32,634 bases of DNA from JAEUIT01 sp034439815 (GTDB lineage: Bacteria; Planctomycetota; Phycisphaerae; Phycisphaerales; SM1A02): NCBI GenBank assembly GCA_034439815.1, contig JAWXBD010000011.1, positions 1-32,634 on the forward strand, read 5' to 3'. Both the position numbers and the translations under genes were made by a program. The notes beneath the pieces were generated by a model that searched no databases, was not told the origin of the DNA, and worked only from the letters and a program-made list of their open reading frames with translations. Below, one piece after another: positions 32,107 through 32,634 of the stretch; the first letter of the stretch is position 1, and every line of letters begins with the position of its first letter.

Positions 32107-32634
32107 ATTGCAACCTTCCGCGAAGCCACAGCCCGCATCAAGATCAACAAGCTGCTCGAAGCATCCGGCTGGCGATTTTTTCCCGAAGGCAACCAGCCCG
32201 CGAACATTCGGCTCGAACCAAGCGTTTCGATCAAGACGGCCGAGCTCGACGCGCTCGGCGAGAATTTCGAGAGGACCGGCAAGGGCTTCGTTGACTTCCT
32301 TCTCCTCGACGCGAAGGGCTTTCCGTTCATCGTCCTCGAGGCCAAGGCAAAGGACAAGAATCCGCTGGTCGGCAAGGAGCAGGCGCGAAAGTACGCTCGC
32401 TCGCAGAACTGCCGCTTCGTCATCCTCTCGAACGGCAATCTGCACTACTTCTGGGATCTCGAGCGAGGCGACCCTTACGTCATCACCTCGTTTCCAACGC
32501 CCGATTCCGTCATCGGCTACCAGAAAGTTACCCCTGATCCGCAGCGTCTGATCGCGGAGCAGGTGGGCGAGGACTACATCGCTCTCACGCAGCGTCCGGG
32601 CTACCAGTCGGAGGCCGCGTGGCGGAACGAGGCG
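32107..32634 (+). CDS. hsdR: Type I restriction endonuclease subunit R, N-terminal part (runs off the window)
   Basis: The last 176 codons form one open frame to the window's end. It reads TARIKINKLLEASGWRFFPE, then LDALGENFERTGKGFVDFLL, the nuclease core FIVLEAKAKDKNPLVGKEQA (PD-(D/E)xK type: FVDFLL...VLEAKA), then FVILSNGNLHYFWDLERGD and LTQRPGYQSEAAWRNEA. This is the N-terminal nuclease domain of HsdR proteins; the helicase motor would lie beyond 32634. No ATG, GTG or TTG occurs in frame between the stop at 32038-32040 and the conserved part; the first plausible codon is ATT 32107 (IATFREATARI), preceded by TTGGAGA. So the start is either a rare codon or damaged. No hsdM or hsdS is in view. 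Confidence 0.88.
   Translation, partial: MATFREATARIKINKLLEASGWRFFPEGNQPANIRLEPSVSIKTAELDALGENFERTGKGFVDFLLLDAKGFPFIVLEAKAKDKNPLVGKEQARKYARSQNCRFVILSNGNLHYFWDLERGDPYVITSFPTPDSVIGYQKVTPDPQRLIAEQVGEDYIALTQRPGYQSEAAWRNEA

Noticed and set aside
31537..32445. A 302-codon reverse-strand open frame across the right end
   Set aside because: Its left third is the HigB body, but the rest is the mirror of the forward hsdR gene, whose protein is clearly recognisable. Only the HigB part is kept.
1..32634. GTTAG/CTAAC appears often and could be a recombination or regulatory word
   Set aside because: A rough estimate from base composition gives about the number seen, so there is no clear excess; only heptamers placed in the attC-like structure were kept.
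1..32634. CRISPR arrays, tRNA and rRNA genes
   Set aside because: No regularly spaced direct repeats and no tRNA- or rRNA-like sequences were seen by eye on either strand.

Overview
The window reads as a chromosomal stretch of a GC-rich planctomycete, most likely of the Phycisphaerae type. This is inferred from secreted proteins that end in dockerin-like Asp/Asn loops (GDLTGDGSVDGADLAVLLG and variants), from an ECF sigma factor overlapping a Ser/Thr kinase-WD40 receptor gene, and from planctomycete-style zinc-ribbon and cysteine-rich modules. I see no rRNA, tRNA, CRISPR array or phage.

Left part (1-11.5 kb): a palindrome-rich repeat and a scrap of an IS481-like transposase are followed by three forward genes for secreted dockerin-tagged proteins. 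These are a beta-helix protein, one gene broken by an in-frame TGA exactly at the end of its signal peptide, and a Cys-rich protein. On the reverse strand lie a double C-type-lectin protein with three copies of a Cys-rich module, the WD40 kinase and its ECF sigma factor (8-bp overlap), and an orphan 66-codon dockerin tail.

Middle part (11.5-15.7 kb): this stretch is poor in intact genes. It holds second copies of the repeats seen at the left end, a zinc-ribbon membrane gene interrupted by one amber codon, a 105-bp attC-like inverted repeat (GCCTAAC...GTTAGGC) with a start codon 2 bases behind it, a probably frameshifted membrane ORF, an intact lipoprotein that fuses a dual-specificity-phosphatase domain to a cytochrome c'-like domain, and an N-terminally truncated TlpA-like gene. 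It looks like a decaying accessory region, possibly part of a cassette array.

Right-centre (15.7-19.3 kb): a DUF2254 membrane protein, a small Lys/Arg/Ser-rich protein and a BON-MscS mechanosensitive channel.

Copper island (19.4-28.4 kb, all reverse strand): copZ-csoR-copA sits behind a palindrome that looks like a CsoR operator. Further upstream are a Met-rich exported protein, a poorly conserved Cys protein, a Tat-exported two-domain multicopper oxidase, a TolC/CusC-type outer-membrane lipoprotein, a lipoprotein with a heavy-metal-binding Cys motif and a three-module YHS-like protein. Together they would sense Cu(I) (CsoR), carry it (CopZ), export it from the cytoplasm (CopA), oxidise and bind it in the periplasm (multicopper oxidase, Met-rich, YHS and HMBD proteins) and perhaps pass it through the outer membrane (TolC). 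No CusA/CusB-type partner is in the window.

Right end (28.4-32.6 kb): an unrecognised 298-aa protein, a secreted esterase, a decayed higBA toxin-antitoxin locus and the 5' end of a type I restriction hsdR gene that runs off the edge, typical of a defence or accessory zone.
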